A stretch of 64,000 nt of DNA from Deinococcus aerius (GTDB lineage Bacteria; Deinococcota; Deinococci; Deinococcales; Deinococcaceae), in assembly GCF_002897375.1 (NCBI RefSeq), contig NZ_BFAG01000007.1, positions 1-64,000 of the forward strand, in the 5' to 3' direction. Positions 45,201 to 53,546 of this stretch are shown here, piece by piece. How positions within the stretch are numbered: position 1 is the first letter of the stretch; the number at the start of each line of letters is the position of its first letter. The notes beneath the pieces are model-generated. The model was not told the origin of the DNA and ran no database searches. It saw only the letters and a program-made list of their open reading frames with translations. The position numbers were made by a program, and so were the translations under genes.

Positions 45201-45560
45201 GCGCGGACCGAAGCTCTCCGCCAGCGACAGCAGCAGCCGGTCCAGCGGGCGTGCCGAAGGCACCTCCGGCTGCATGACGGCGCAACAGCGGTCCGGCCCC
45301 ACTTCCAGCACTGTGTGCGGCGGGCTGAGGTACACCCGGCCCGCCTGGAGCACCGTGCCGTTCTCCGCCAGGTCCACAGGCCGCCGGGTGAGGCGCCTGA
45401 GCACCCCGGCCGCGTCGCTCGCCCCATGGATCAGCACCGGAGCGGGCCACTCGGCGGGGAGCTCGGCCAGCACTGCCGAGGCCACCTCCAGCGTGTCGGC
45501 CGGGGCGACCAGCACCAACACGTCGAAGGACGCTGGAGTCGGGCCGGAGTGTGGAGACAT
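42225..45560 (-). CDS. hybrid sensor kinase: CheB-like domain, four PAS, GAF, histidine kinase
   Basis: 1111 residues from the ATG at 45560. Residues 10-190 resemble CheB methylesterase, with LAGPGRDGAAGACA around the catalytic Asp; but the catalytic Ser loop (ASAGG) reads APADT, so it is probably inactive. Then PAS domains near 205-320 and 325-450, a GAF near 460-610, PAS near 625-740 and 750-870, a dimerisation helix with AHNLEAPARRLGHLL (phosphoacceptor His) and an ATPase with VEDNGLGLTG. Cytoplasmic, no membrane segment. No response regulator gene adjoins. The kinase fragment at 41862 is its neighbour, tail to tail. Confidence 0.9.
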   Translation of the reverse strand: MSPHSGPTPASFDVLVLVAPADTLEVASAVLAELPAEWPAPVLIHGASDAAGVLRRLTRRPVDLAENGTVLQAGRVYLSPPHTVLEVGPDRCCAVMQPEVPSARPLDRLLLSLAESFGPRALAVILAGPGRDGAAGACALRGAGGTVLVQDPASATPAALPRAVMETGAAGLVLPPGDLGRTVTDLLAGRRVTGAATARAEPRAEGILERMGDAHCVLDRDFHIVSVNAATERLLGVPRTALLGRSHWDAFPASVDAPIGLALRRAVEEGTEQHLTHHYTGEGYDLHLEVDAYPAGEGGVSLFWRDVTARVRAEAALRTSEEKYRALFTEMDEAYAVVEVLADEKGRWTDFRFLDANPAFLRHTGMPYPVGRTATELLGTPNPRWAELYGQVAQTGNPLRVEESELTLGRTFDLNIFRLGGEGSRQVAVLFTDITGRKRREANQALLIEISKDLSQLSREEELLHTVGAKLTAHLGLTCYHYVDVDEDRAEVTVRHFWHALDVPSVLGTYPIDRFVSPGELSSLRAGETSVIHDAENDLPGDTAALVALRAGAAAQKIGAYIAVPYSQDGRWKAYFAVADSRARRWTGPEVELVQEIASRLFPRIERARAEAALAESEGRLRTLMEHLPGAAVFVVDHDLRYVLAQGEALAAVGLTPEDLVGRTVAQTMGPELAPGYEALYRQALAGEGFDYEHTAHGRTFITRGVPLRNAAGRISAALAVSYDITERKRAEAALQASETRFRAVANLVPDLLWESLPDGFTTWYNQRWLEYTGQTFEQATGWGWTDAVHPEDREGSSQQYRQGVRANQPLRQEHRIRRHDGEYRWFVVNTFPVRDERGEVVRVYGAATDIHHLRALNADLEARVAERTRRLADLNAELGNVITRTAHNLEAPARRLGHLLDPGRPVDPEALDGLSPYDPAALHDEVTRLRGVAQDLRQLARLEGQDVTKDLLPLGELFEEVRAEVSATPRGAQVYWLINPLPIVRGDRALLRQALEVLMTFTLSESRGARYVTVSSQDVEGEVQVTVEDNGLGLTGEEAATLFDLAVRTDQAVPVLPGSGLVQVRRILARHGGWAWAEAQRMSGKVVLAFPRDEAVNELEALFRQDKPGW

Positions 45561-45952
45561 AGCCGCGTTGTAGTGTAAGCCTGCCCTCTCGGGGCCAAGT
45601 GAAGCGAAACTTGCCCTTGTGGTGGAGAAACGAGCGCTGAGCGGGGGACACGGTAACCACACCCGCAAAGAGTCCAGGGCGAGGTGGGAATCCCGGAAGC
45701 GGCGCTGCCCCGGCACAGGGCTGGACAGAAAGGGCGAACCCGCCCGGATGGCCTGGAGCAAGCCGCCCGGCTCGGCCCCGGTGGCTGGACCGCGGTGCTC
45801 CCCGGACACCAGCGGCAAAGGAGCGTTGGCGCTGGTGACACCCTCGCTGGGTTGGGCCCTCCCGGGAAGAACTGTCATTCGGTGCATTCACCCGCCTTTT
45901 CCCTCCTCGCCCAGGTCGAGGGGGAAACGGGCGGCAGCGGGTGAGGCGGGCG
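45561..45952. other. divergent intergenic region
   Basis: About 390 bases between the kinase start and the next promoter. Long frames run through it on the minus strand but without ribosome site or family pattern. TACACT at 45574-45579 (minus strand) may be the kinase -10 box. Confidence 0.35.
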
Positions 45953-45984
45953 ACATCCCCGTGTCACGGCGCGCCCCGTAGCGT
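45953..45984 (+). promoter_or_regulatory. weaker SARP-type repeat, leaderless promoter
   Basis: ACATCCCCGTGTCACGG (45953-45969), 9 nt, TAGCGT (45979-45984), 6 nt, ATG at 45991. Confidence 0.45.
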
Positions 45985-45990
45985 GCCCTC

Positions 45991-47492
45991 ATGCCCCGGA
46001 ATTCGCTCCTGCCCAGCCCCCGGAACTGGCCCACTCTCGCTCCCACCCGACTGGCCCGGCGCCGCCCCGCCGCACGCCCGCTCGCCCTGCTGGCGGTCCT
46101 CCTTGCCGCCAGTGCAGGGGCCGCCCCCTGAAGGGGTCGGTCCACGTGCCGGGCCAGCACGACGTGCGCGGAACCTGGGTGACCCTGTGCGACCTCGACC
46201 CCCGCGGGAACTGCGTGGGGGGCACGGGGCAGTCCCAGCAGATCACCCGGCAGGACGGCAGTTCCGCCGGGTTCACCTTCGAGGACGCGCCGCAGAGCCC
46301 GCGCGGCGTCGTGGCGTGGAAGGACGTGAATGGCAATGGAAAGCTCGACCGGGGAGACCTGTGCGGGGCGTCCCCGGTAGACGGCCTGACGCCCGCAAAG
46401 GTTCGCGCTCCTTATCAGGGGGCGGTGGTGGGCAACCGCGAGGGCTTCGTCCGCAAGCTCTCCCCGGGCGGCAAGGTCCTGTGGACGACGGCCATCTCGA
46501 CCCTGGAGAGGGACAACATCTTCGGCATGACGGCTGACGCCGCGGGCAACATCTTCATCGCGGGCGCGACGGGGGGTGAGCTGCAATCCGGCGCCCCGGC
46601 CAGGGGGCAGGACGCTTTCGTCGCCAAATTGACCCCCGGGGGAAAGGTAGCGTGGACGCGCCAGTTCGGCTCGTCCGCCGATGACCTGGCGCGGGGCGTG
46701 GCCCTGGGGCCGGACGGCTCGCTCTACGTCGTGGGGGAGACGGGGGGCACGTTGCCGGGCGGCCAGGATACCTTCGTCGCCCGGCTCTCGGGGGGCGGCG
46801 AGCTGCTGTGGATGCACCAGCTCGGCAACGAGTTCGACGACGTGGCCGGGGGCGTCGACGTGGACGGCACGGGGCACGTCTACGCCGCCGGGAGCGTCGG
46901 CACGAACGACCTGGCCGACTACGACGGCTTCCTCGCGCAGTTCGACGCGGCGGGCCGTCCCCTGTGGGCAAAGACGTACGCCACGGGCGGCCAGTCCTAC
47001 GTGACGGGCCTGGCGGTGCGCGGCGACATGGCCGTTCTCGTCGGCAACACCGACACCGTGCTGCCCGGGCAGAAGTCGGCGGGGCCGGGCCAGTACGGCG
47101 TCAACAATGACGCCTTCGTGATCTGCGTGGACCCGAAGGGCGGGACGAGGCGGATCCGGCAGTTCGGGGGCAAGGGCACGGCCGGCGCCTCCGGGGTGAC
47201 GATCACCGGGAACGGGGACGTGCTCGTGACGGGGGAGGCCGACGGCGGGCTCTTCGACCAGAAGGGGCAGGGCGAGTACGACGTGTTCGTGAGCCGCTAC
47301 ACGGCGGGCGGGGAGCGGCTGTGGACCCGCCTCTTCGGCACCGCGCAGTCGGACTACGGCTCCCAGGTGCTGCCCACGAGGGACGCGCTCTTCGTGGCGG
47401 GCACCTCGTTCAGCCCGATGGGTGGCAAGCCCGCCGTGAAGGACGTGGACGCCTTCGTGGCCCGCCTCCCCCTGGTGAACGGGGGGCGCTGA
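45991..47492 (+). pseudogene. secreted SBBP-type beta-propeller protein, frameshifted after the signal peptide
   Basis: The ATG at 45991 is leaderless and gives a signal peptide ending LLAVLLAASAGAA. At the C5 run 46124-46128 the frame stops; one more C would join it to the open frame starting LKGSVHVPGQHDVRG that runs 450 residues to 47492. The body has repeats of the SBBP type (GKVAWTRQFGSSADDLARG, GELLWMHQLGNEFDDVAGG). Either a sequencing slip, phase variation or a real mutation; without the shift the mature protein is not secreted. Confidence 0.8.
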
Positions 47493-47505
47493 GGACTGCC
47501 CCACG

Positions 47506-47537
47506 CCATCCCCCAGCCATCCTCCCCCTCCTACCCT
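47506..47537 (+). promoter_or_regulatory. SARP-type direct-repeat promoter (best match)
   Basis: CCATCCCCCAGCCATCC (47506-47522) with two perfect CCATCC units 11 bp apart, 9 nt, TACCCT (47532-47537); ATG 48 nt downstream. Confidence 0.7.
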
Positions 47538-47584
47538 CGGGGCACGAAGGAAGCAACCCCCAGCGTTGCCCAAGGAGAAGAAGC

Positions 47585-48334
47585 ATGAAGAACACCAAGT
47601 TCGTTGCCCTCGCCCTGCTGAGCGTCGCCTGCCTGTCGGGAGCCGCCAGCGCCGCCACTCCCGCCCAGAAGGGCTTTGTCACGGGGACCGTCGTGAACGA
47701 GCAGGGCAAGCCCCTGCCCGGCGTCGAGATCGACGTGGACAACACGCTCTCCTACGACAGCAGCCTCATCACGTACACCGACGCGCAGGGCCGGTACAAG
47801 GTGGATGTCCGCAAGCTCCCCTTCACCTTCCAGGTCTACGCGAAGATGAAGCTCAAGTACGGGGATTTCACGGTGAACGTCGAGCTGGTGCCGAACAACC
47901 CGGACGCCGTGGCGGGCGTGGCGGGGGGCGTGCGCGACTTCGTGTTCAGGCCCAAGCCGGTCACCGCCGAGGACCCCTACGGCAACCTGGGGCGGGTGTT
48001 CGTGGAGCGCGGGATCGGCGAGTACGACGTGGACACGGCGCAGGTGCAGGTGACGTTGACGCCCGTGGGCAAACTCGCGGACGGCTCGGCGGGCAAGACG
48101 CGCACCTTCAAGCTGCTGCCCAGCGGCAGCGGCCCAGTGATCCCCAACGTCATGTGGGGCACGTACAAGGTGACGGCCACGCTGGACGGCAAGCCGCTTC
48201 AGATTCGCCAGCGGATGGATGGCCGCACCCCCGCCGCATGGGGCGCGTCCTACACGGGGGGCTTCACCCGCGACTACAACGCGCTCACGCCCAGCATGTT
48301 CCTCGAAGTGCGGCTGCCCAAGAGCGGCGACTGA
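47585..48334 (+). CDS. secreted carboxypeptidase-regulatory-like protein
   Basis: 249 residues with signal peptide (LSVACLSGAASA). FVTGTVVNEQGKPLPGVEID and YTDAQGRYKVDV match the paralogs at 17438 and 20117. AAGGAGAAG precedes the ATG. Function unknown. Confidence 0.85.
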   Translation: MKNTKFVALALLSVACLSGAASAATPAQKGFVTGTVVNEQGKPLPGVEIDVDNTLSYDSSLITYTDAQGRYKVDVRKLPFTFQVYAKMKLKYGDFTVNVELVPNNPDAVAGVAGGVRDFVFRPKPVTAEDPYGNLGRVFVERGIGEYDVDTAQVQVTLTPVGKLADGSAGKTRTFKLLPSGSGPVIPNVMWGTYKVTATLDGKPLQIRQRMDGRTPAAWGASYTGGFTRDYNALTPSMFLEVRLPKSGD

Positions 48335-48390
48335 GCGGGGCGGCCCGAAGTCCGCAGAGACGGCCCGCTCCTCCGGCAGAGGTGAATCCC

Positions 48391-49020
48391 ATGAACCCGG
48401 CCCCCGACCCTTCCCGTCTCCTGCGCCTCCTGCCGCTGCTGTCGGCGCTGCTGCTCGGCGGCGCCCTGGGAGTGACGGGGGGAGGCTTCGGCGGCACGGC
48501 CTCTCATACGGCCACCCCTGCCGCGACCCCGCCGAGTCGCCCCGCCCCGGTGCCCTCTTCCACCTCCAGCCCGGTGATCGTCACCTCGTCGTCCACCGTG
48601 GTCACGCAGACGACGGGCACGTCCCCGGACGGCTCCTCCTGAAGCTTCACCGCCATCCTCCTCGTGGTGGGGGCGCTGCTGGCCTTCGTGCTCCTCTCCG
48701 CGCTGTACGAGGGGTGGGCGGGGCGGCGCCGGGGCACCCAGGCGGTCCGGGTCCAGGTGCTGTTCGGGAACGGCGAGGACGTGAAGCGGCAGTTGCAACT
48801 TCTCGCCCGCCGCCACGACCCCGACGCCCCCGGCGCGCTGGCGATCCTGCTGCGGGAGAGCGCCCTGCTGCTCCTGCGTCACAAGGCGGACTGGGCCTAT
48901 GGCACCGTGGAGCGGAGGGCCGCGACCGGGGAGGACGAGGCGAACGCCACCGTGGGACAGTGGGCCACCGCCGCCCGCGCCGCCTTCGAGACGCAGACCA
49001 CCAGCCAGTACCAGAACGGC
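48391..49020 (+). pseudogene. DUF1517-like membrane protein, interrupted and truncated
   Basis: Signal or membrane segment (LLPLLSALLLGGALGVTGGG), a Thr/Ser/Pro linker, TGA at 48640-48642, then in the same frame a membrane helix (FTAILLVVGALLAFVLLSAL) and a DUF1517-like domain (RVQVLFGNGEDVKRQLQLLA, LLLLRHKADWAYGTVE). The TGA stands between Ser and Ser, where TGG would be one base away. Near 49020 the protein-like sequence stops and continues as antisense of the next gene, so the 3' end is lost. Confidence 0.7.
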
Positions 49021-49322
49021 GACAAGCCGATCTCGGTGCGGACGCCGTCCCGCATTCCCGGGTACTGCGCGATCAGGCCCGCGACGGGGTACACGTCCAG
49101 GATTCGCAGCGTGTTGCCGTTCTCGGGGCCGAAAGTGGCCTCCACATGGCGCGGGGCGTAGAACTCAAGCGAGTCCTCCCCGCGCTTCTCGGCGGGCCGG
49201 TCGTGGACGGTGGCGGGAAGGCCGAGGAGCCGCGCGTCAAAGGTCACGCGCGGCAGAGGGAGAGGGGATGAGGCGGCAAGGGCGGTGGGCACGAGCAGGG
49301 CGAGGGGCAGGGCCAGTCTCAT
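48897..49322 (-). pseudogene. secreted protein, 3' end lost at a fusion point
   Basis: Credible from the start to about 49020: signal peptide (LALPLALLVPTALAASS), then LEFYAPRHVEATFGPENGNT and LRILDVYPVAGLIAQYPGM. Beyond that the frame runs as antisense of the DUF1517 fragment and is probably meaningless to its stop at 48897. Leaderless: TACGCT lies 6 nt before the ATG. Confidence 0.55.
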
Positions 49323-49328
49323 GGGGCG

Positions 49329-49360
49329 AGCGTACGGGGGGGTGGATGATTCAGGGGTGA
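49329..49360 (-). promoter_or_regulatory. SARP-type direct-repeat promoter, leaderless
   Basis: Minus strand TCACCCCTGAATCATCC (49344-49360), 9 nt, TACGCT (49329-49334), 6 nt, ATG. Confidence 0.6.
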
Positions 49361-49427
49361 CGGGGCCTGGGCGTCAGTCCCGCCGCTTCTCGGGCACGAT
49401 CTCGCCTCCAGGCCCCCGTCCTCGTTG

Positions 49428-49459
49428 CCATCCTCGGGCCACGGTTCCCCGTTTACCTT
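49428..49459 (+). promoter_or_regulatory. SARP-type direct-repeat promoter
   Basis: CCATCCTCGGGCCACGG (49428-49444), 9 nt, TACCTT (49454-49459); ATG 43 nt downstream. The leader shares CGTCACGCTCGCC with that of 18254. Confidence 0.6.
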
Positions 49460-49501
49460 GCCGTCACGCTCGCCCGGTGCGGGCACCGAACGGAGGAACC
49501 C

Positions 49502-50920
49502 ATGAACCGCACGACCGCCACGCCCAGAACCCTCACCCGACTCGTGCTGCCCGCCCTCCTGATCGCCCTGCCCGGGGGCGCCGCCTCCGCCGGGGGCGTG
49601 CCTGCCAGTCTGGTGGGCCAGTGGTTCAACGGCGCGCAACTCCCCGACGAGGCCTACAGCACCCCCTCGCTCGCGGGCGCGAACTCCGCCCGGTTCGTGT
49701 TCGCCAAGGACGGCACCTACCAGTTCACGAGGTTCGTCAAGACGCACATTCCCGGCTACGCGCCCATGTCCACGCTACTCATCGCCTGCGAGTCGCTGGA
49801 TGTCACGACCGAGCGCGGCACGTTCAGGGTGCAGGGGAACAAGATCACCCTCACGCCGTCCTCCCTGAAGACCATCACGGGGCTCTCGCCCGCGGCCCTC
49901 AATCCGGGGTGCAAGCGATTTGCCGGTGTGGCGTCCACGAAAAAGCCGGGACCGCCCGAGAGCGACGTGTGGCGTGTCGCCGGAACCAAGCTCACCTTCG
50001 GCTCCGGGCAGGACGCGTCCACCTGGGTTCGCCGGACGCCTGCCCCTCCCCCGGCGGCGAGCGGCACCCTGCCCACCGAGCTGCGCGGCGAGTGGCACAG
50101 CGGCGCCGTGTCGCCCGTCGAGTATTACAACGTCGCCACCGGCAAGTGGGCCGAGGCCAGCGGCACCAGCATCATCCTCAAGCTGAACGCGAACCTGACG
50201 TATGAACGCACGGGGCTCCTCGTCGTCACGACCTACGGCTGCACCTCCAAGCTCCTCGTGCAGGAGAAGGGCAAGGTGGCGGTGAACGGCGCGGCGCTGA
50301 CCTTCACGCCCACCACGAGTTCCTCGACCGGCTACACCTGCTCGCCGAGTAAGGTGTCCTCCGCCAAGAACAACGTCAGGCCGTACACCGGGCGCGCCCT
50401 GGTCAAGGTGGAGGCCAGCGGGCAGCACGTCCTGAGCCTGGCCTCCGGCAGTGGGCAGACCCTCTTCAACCGCCCGCTTGGCACGCCCCCCGAGAGTGCG
50501 CCGGGAACGGGCCGGGGAACGGTGACGCCTCCCGCGCCGGGTGCCTCCGGCTCACCCACGCCGAGCCACAGCACGCCGAACTCCCCCTCGGGGACGGTGG
50601 CGAGCCCAACGCCCGCGAAGTGGACGGCGAGCGGGACGTGGGACGCGGTCATCACCGTGAATGACCAGACATACCGGGTGCAGTTCAAGTTGCAGGACGA
50701 CTCGCCGCGCATCCTGGGCTACGGGGACGAGCCGGTGGAGTATGCCAACGGCAACAGCGAGACCGGGGCACTCGATATCGGCCTGGAGGTCGGGGGCCGG
50801 ACAATGGAACTCAAGGTGCAGGGGCGGTTCGACGGGGACCGTTATCGGGGCCAGGTGCGCTGGACGAACTACGAGGGCGACGACCTGGGGCGCGGCACCC
50901 TGACCATGACCCGGCGCTGA
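49502..50920 (+). CDS. large secreted protein with a domain shared with 18254-19159
   Basis: 472 residues, signal peptide (LPALLIALPGGAASA). Two related N-terminal modules (LVGQWFNGAQLPDEAYS at 38 and LRGEWHSGAVSPVEYYN at 194), a Pro/Ser/Thr linker near 330-370, and a C-terminal beta domain (YRVQFKLQDDSPRILGYG). GGAGG precedes the ATG. Likely duplicated together with its promoter from the same ancestor as 18254. Followed by a hairpin. Confidence 0.85.
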   Translation: MNRTTATPRTLTRLVLPALLIALPGGAASAGGVPASLVGQWFNGAQLPDEAYSTPSLAGANSARFVFAKDGTYQFTRFVKTHIPGYAPMSTLLIACESLDVTTERGTFRVQGNKITLTPSSLKTITGLSPAALNPGCKRFAGVASTKKPGPPESDVWRVAGTKLTFGSGQDASTWVRRTPAPPPAASGTLPTELRGEWHSGAVSPVEYYNVATGKWAEASGTSIILKLNANLTYERTGLLVVTTYGCTSKLLVQEKGKVAVNGAALTFTPTTSSSTGYTCSPSKVSSAKNNVRPYTGRALVKVEASGQHVLSLASGSGQTLFNRPLGTPPESAPGTGRGTVTPPAPGASGSPTPSHSTPNSPSGTVASPTPAKWTASGTWDAVITVNDQTYRVQFKLQDDSPRILGYGDEPVEYANGNSETGALDIGLEVGGRTMELKVQGRFDGDRYRGQVRWTNYEGDDLGRGTLTMTRR

Positions 50921-50945
50921 GGAGGGCGGGAAGTGAGCGCCCTCC
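50921..50945 (+). terminator. terminator hairpin
   Basis: GGAGGGCG / CGCCCTCC, perfect, 9-nt loop, starting directly after the stop codon. Confidence 0.6.
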
Positions 50946-51064
50946 GGGTGGGGTGGCGCCCACTTCCCTTGCGGGGCGAGGGGCGGGCGTCTGGCAAGTT
51001 CGGAGCCGACGAGGACGTGACTGCCAAGCAGTCAGGAATTCGGGAGCGGCTCGAAAGTTCAGCG

Positions 51065-51415
51065 AGAGCGTGTTTTAAACTGGCTTTTATCTCAACCGAG
51101 TACAACTTTCTTCTGCTCTCTTCTGCCCCTTCCTCCTTGGCTGTTCCGACCCTCTCCCCTCGTGGGAGAGGGCCTGGCGCAGCCAGGGGTGAGGGGGCGC
51201 GCAACGGGCAAAATCGGCCAATGAGGGCAGGCTACAGAGGTTGTACCGAGTGGAGATAAACGCCTGTGTTTTAAAAGGGTCCTCGTTGAAGACGAAATGC
51301 GCGGGGAGGGCGCTTGCGTTCCCCCCTCCCCGCCTCCCCAGAACGGGGGGAGGAGCAACAAGAACGTTCTCAGCGTGCTTCTGGGAAGCCCCGTCCAACT
51401 TTCAAAACACGCTCT
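51065..51415. mobile_element. MITE-like element with nested inverted repeats
   Basis: Perfect 12-bp terminal inverted repeats AGAGCGTGTTTT (51065-51076) and AAAACACGCTCT (51404-51415). A second, imperfect pair of about 38 bp lies inside (around 51071-51108 and 51237-51274; TTTTATCTCAACCGAGTACA against TGTACCGAGTGGAGATAAA). No transposase frame, lower GC than the surroundings. The ends look like those of IS5-type elements. No target duplication is clear. Confidence 0.6.
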
Positions 51416-51494
51416 GAGCCCGGCCCATCCCGGCGCCGTCCTGGTCCTGCCCCCTCCTCCCACAAAGACACGCGGCGGGGACTCAGAACCTTGC

Positions 51495-51941
51495 TCATCC
51501 CGGCGTCCCGCGCCGTCCGGTTCTCTGCTCCGCCCACCCCGTCAGTTGATGTTCCAGCGCCGCGTAGAAGAGGCCGCCCAGCACCCCCAGAAGAGCGAAG
51601 CGGATGTTCGTGGTCAGCAGCACCAGCGCTCCTCCTCCCGCCGCGGAGACGAGCCACAGCCAACCCGGGTGCATCCGCCCGGCCCGCGCCGCGACCGGGG
51701 CCACCAGGAGGCCGAACAGCACCGCACCCGGCGAGCCGAACGCCAGCGTGACCATGAACAGGCCCAGCCAGGCGTAGGGCGCGTCGGCCAGGGCGCCCGC
51801 CGAGTCAAGGATCAGCCAGGCGCCCGTGAGCAGCGTCGCCGCCGTGAGGGTCGTCAACACCGCCGCGAGCAGGGTGAGGGCGAGCTGCCGGGCCAGCCGG
51901 GCGAGCCACCCCAGGAGGGGGACGGGCACCGGGCGCGTCAT
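51495..51941 (-). CDS. membrane protein
   Basis: 148 residues; the ATG overlaps the upstream stop (ATGA). Four hydrophobic segments (LALTLLAAVLTTLTAATLL, WLGLFMVTLAFGSPGAVLFGLLV and two more). Third gene of a coupled three-gene operon with 51938 and 53158. Family not recognised. Confidence 0.75.
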   Translation of the reverse strand: MTRPVPVPLLGWLARLARQLALTLLAAVLTTLTAATLLTGAWLILDSAGALADAPYAWLGLFMVTLAFGSPGAVLFGLLVAPVAARAGRMHPGWLWLVSAAGGGALVLLTTNIRFALLGVLGGLFYAALEHQLTGWAEQRTGRRGTPG

Positions 51942-53161
51942 GCCGGGCCGCACGAGACGCGGGTGGCGCCGGGCACGCGGGAGAGGGTCTTCCCGCTCCC
52001 CGTGTCCTTCACGAAGAGGGTGTACGCGCCCACCGGGGGCTCGAAGCCGTTTTTCTCGTTCAGGTCGCCTGGCCGGGGATAGGCGACGCTGAGCGCCACC
52101 TCCCGCGAGTCCGCCAGCCAGCACGCGCTGTCCAGGACGCTGAGGGTGCCCCTCGGGGCGGCGGTGACCGCCAGTTCCCGAACAGTTTTGTGTCCCAGGT
52201 CCGCCGCATACACGAACGTGTTGATCTGCGCGTTGCTGTTATGCCGCGCGAGCAGGATCAGGAGCTTCCCCCCGTCGGGCGAGGGCATGACGCCCTGCAC
52301 ACTGCCCGCGAAGGTTCCCAGCCAGCCCAGCACCCGCAACTTCAGGGTCGCCACGTCCAGCTCGAACACGGCGGAGGTGGTCGTGCCCGCGCTGCCCACC
52401 CCCCACCCGGCGTTGGAGGCGAAGTACACACGCCGTCCGTCCGGGGTGACCTCGGGTGGGGTGACCGTCCAGCTCACGTCGTCCGCCTGCGCCCGGGGGT
52501 CGAGGTCGGCCAGGAACCGTCGGAGGGCGGGCTGAGGAGCAGCCCTCAGCGCGGTCATCAGGTTCCCCGGCTGACGGCGGGTGAACACCTCCGTGCCGGG
52601 ACGGGCGCCGGGGCCGTACAGCAGGACGCCCACGTCGTCCGGCGACTGAACCGAGCCCAGCATCGCCGTGACGTTGCCATTCCGTGAGGTGCTCTGGTAC
52701 AGGGTGGACTGGTTGGGGATGAAGCTCTGCCCGGTGGAGACCTTCCACGCCAGGGTGCCCGTGTCCGTGCCCACCACGAGGTTGCGCCCATCGTCCTCCC
52801 AGGTCAGCCAGCGGGCACGCACCGCCCTCAGGGCGGGGTCGGGAACGAGGGCACTCCACGGGACGCTCCTCGTGTACGGCGGCTTGCTGAGAAAGGGTGT
52901 GAGGGGCGGCACCTTGTCGGCGAATACACTCGTGCCCGGGGGACCGGTCAGAAAGGCCAGGGTGCCGTCCGTGGGCGACAGGTCCAGCAGCACCGCGCCG
53001 CGCGAGTTCGGCACTTGCCGGGCGGCCTGGCCGGTCCTGCTTTCAACCCAGACCGCGCCGTTTCTCAGGTACGCGATTCGTCCGGCGGGTCCGGCGGGTG
53101 CCGCCACCCCCGAAGTCGCCGCAAGCACCACGAGGGCGAGTCGGGGAAGAGGCCGCCTCAC
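51938..53161 (-). CDS. secreted TolB-like propeller protein
   Basis: 407 residues from a GTG that overlaps the upstream stop (GTGA); a longer frame is rejected. Signal peptide (LPRLALVVLAATSGVAAPAG). WD40-like blades of the TolB type: IAYLRNGAVWVESRTGQ, LSPTDGTLAFL, VTPDGRRVYFASNAG, MPSPDGGKLLILLAR. Probably a periplasmic propeller; partner unknown. Confidence 0.8.
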   Translation of the reverse strand: MRRPLPRLALVVLAATSGVAAPAGPAGRIAYLRNGAVWVESRTGQAARQVPNSRGAVLLDLSPTDGTLAFLTGPPGTSVFADKVPPLTPFLSKPPYTRSVPWSALVPDPALRAVRARWLTWEDDGRNLVVGTDTGTLAWKVSTGQSFIPNQSTLYQSTSRNGNVTAMLGSVQSPDDVGVLLYGPGARPGTEVFTRRQPGNLMTALRAAPQPALRRFLADLDPRAQADDVSWTVTPPEVTPDGRRVYFASNAGWGVGSAGTTTSAVFELDVATLKLRVLGWLGTFAGSVQGVMPSPDGGKLLILLARHNSNAQINTFVYAADLGHKTVRELAVTAAPRGTLSVLDSACWLADSREVALSVAYPRPGDLNEKNGFEPPVGAYTLFVKDTGSGKTLSRVPGATRVSCGPA

Positions 53162-53454
53162 GCCAGCCACACGCGCCCGGGCGAGGGGGTGCCGCGACCG
53201 ATGCACCTCGCCCGCTCCAGAATCACCCTGAGTTCCTCGGCGAGGACGGGCAGGGGCAGGAGTTCCAGGGCGGGCGCGGCGTCGAGCGCGAAGCGCAGGG
53301 CGGCGTTCAGGTCCAGCCCGGGTCTGCGCAGCAGGGAGAGGAACGCGGGGTCGTGGCCCAGGGACCGCGCGTGGCGGCACAGCGCCTCGTAGGCGGGCGA
53401 GGTCGGGGAGTCGAGCGGCTTCACGTCGTCGGGGCGCGGGGCGAGTTGTGTCAT
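53158..53454 (-). CDS. hypothetical protein, first gene of the operon
   Basis: 98 residues, leaderless: TACCCT lies 6 nt before the ATG. Helical, with LDLNAALRFALDAAPALELL and LPVLAEELRVILERARCIG. No family recognised. Its stop overlaps the next start. Confidence 0.65.
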   Translation of the reverse strand: MTQLAPRPDDVKPLDSPTSPAYEALCRHARSLGHDPAFLSLLRRPGLDLNAALRFALDAAPALELLPLPVLAEELRVILERARCIGRGTPSPGRVWLA

Positions 53455-53460
53455 GGCGCC

Positions 53461-53492
53461 AGGGTAGCCAGGTCAGGATGATTGCAGCATGA
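53461..53492 (-). promoter_or_regulatory. SARP-type direct-repeat promoter, leaderless
   Basis: Minus strand TCATGCTGCAATCATCC (53476-53492), 9 nt, TACCCT (53461-53466), 6 nt, ATG. Confidence 0.65.
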
Positions 53493-53498
53493 CGCGGG

Positions 53499-53528
53499 AA
53501 AAAGCCGCGTTCCCGGGGGAAACGCGGC
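53499..53528 (-). terminator. intrinsic terminator of the multicopper oxidase gene
   Basis: On the minus strand GCCGCGTT / AACGCGGC with a short loop, directly followed by five Ts. It lies just past the oxidase stop and is adjacent to the promoter of the next operon. Confidence 0.8.
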
Positions 53529-53546
53529 GGCTGAAGAGGCTCAGGC

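Noticed and set aside
45888..47573. 561-residue minus-strand frame
   Set aside because: Antisense of the propeller gene, whose frame has clear repeats; long shadows are common at this GC.
48897..49015. C-terminal part of the minus-strand frame as real protein
   Set aside because: It is the antisense of the DUF1517-like coding sequence and loses the composition of the upstream part.
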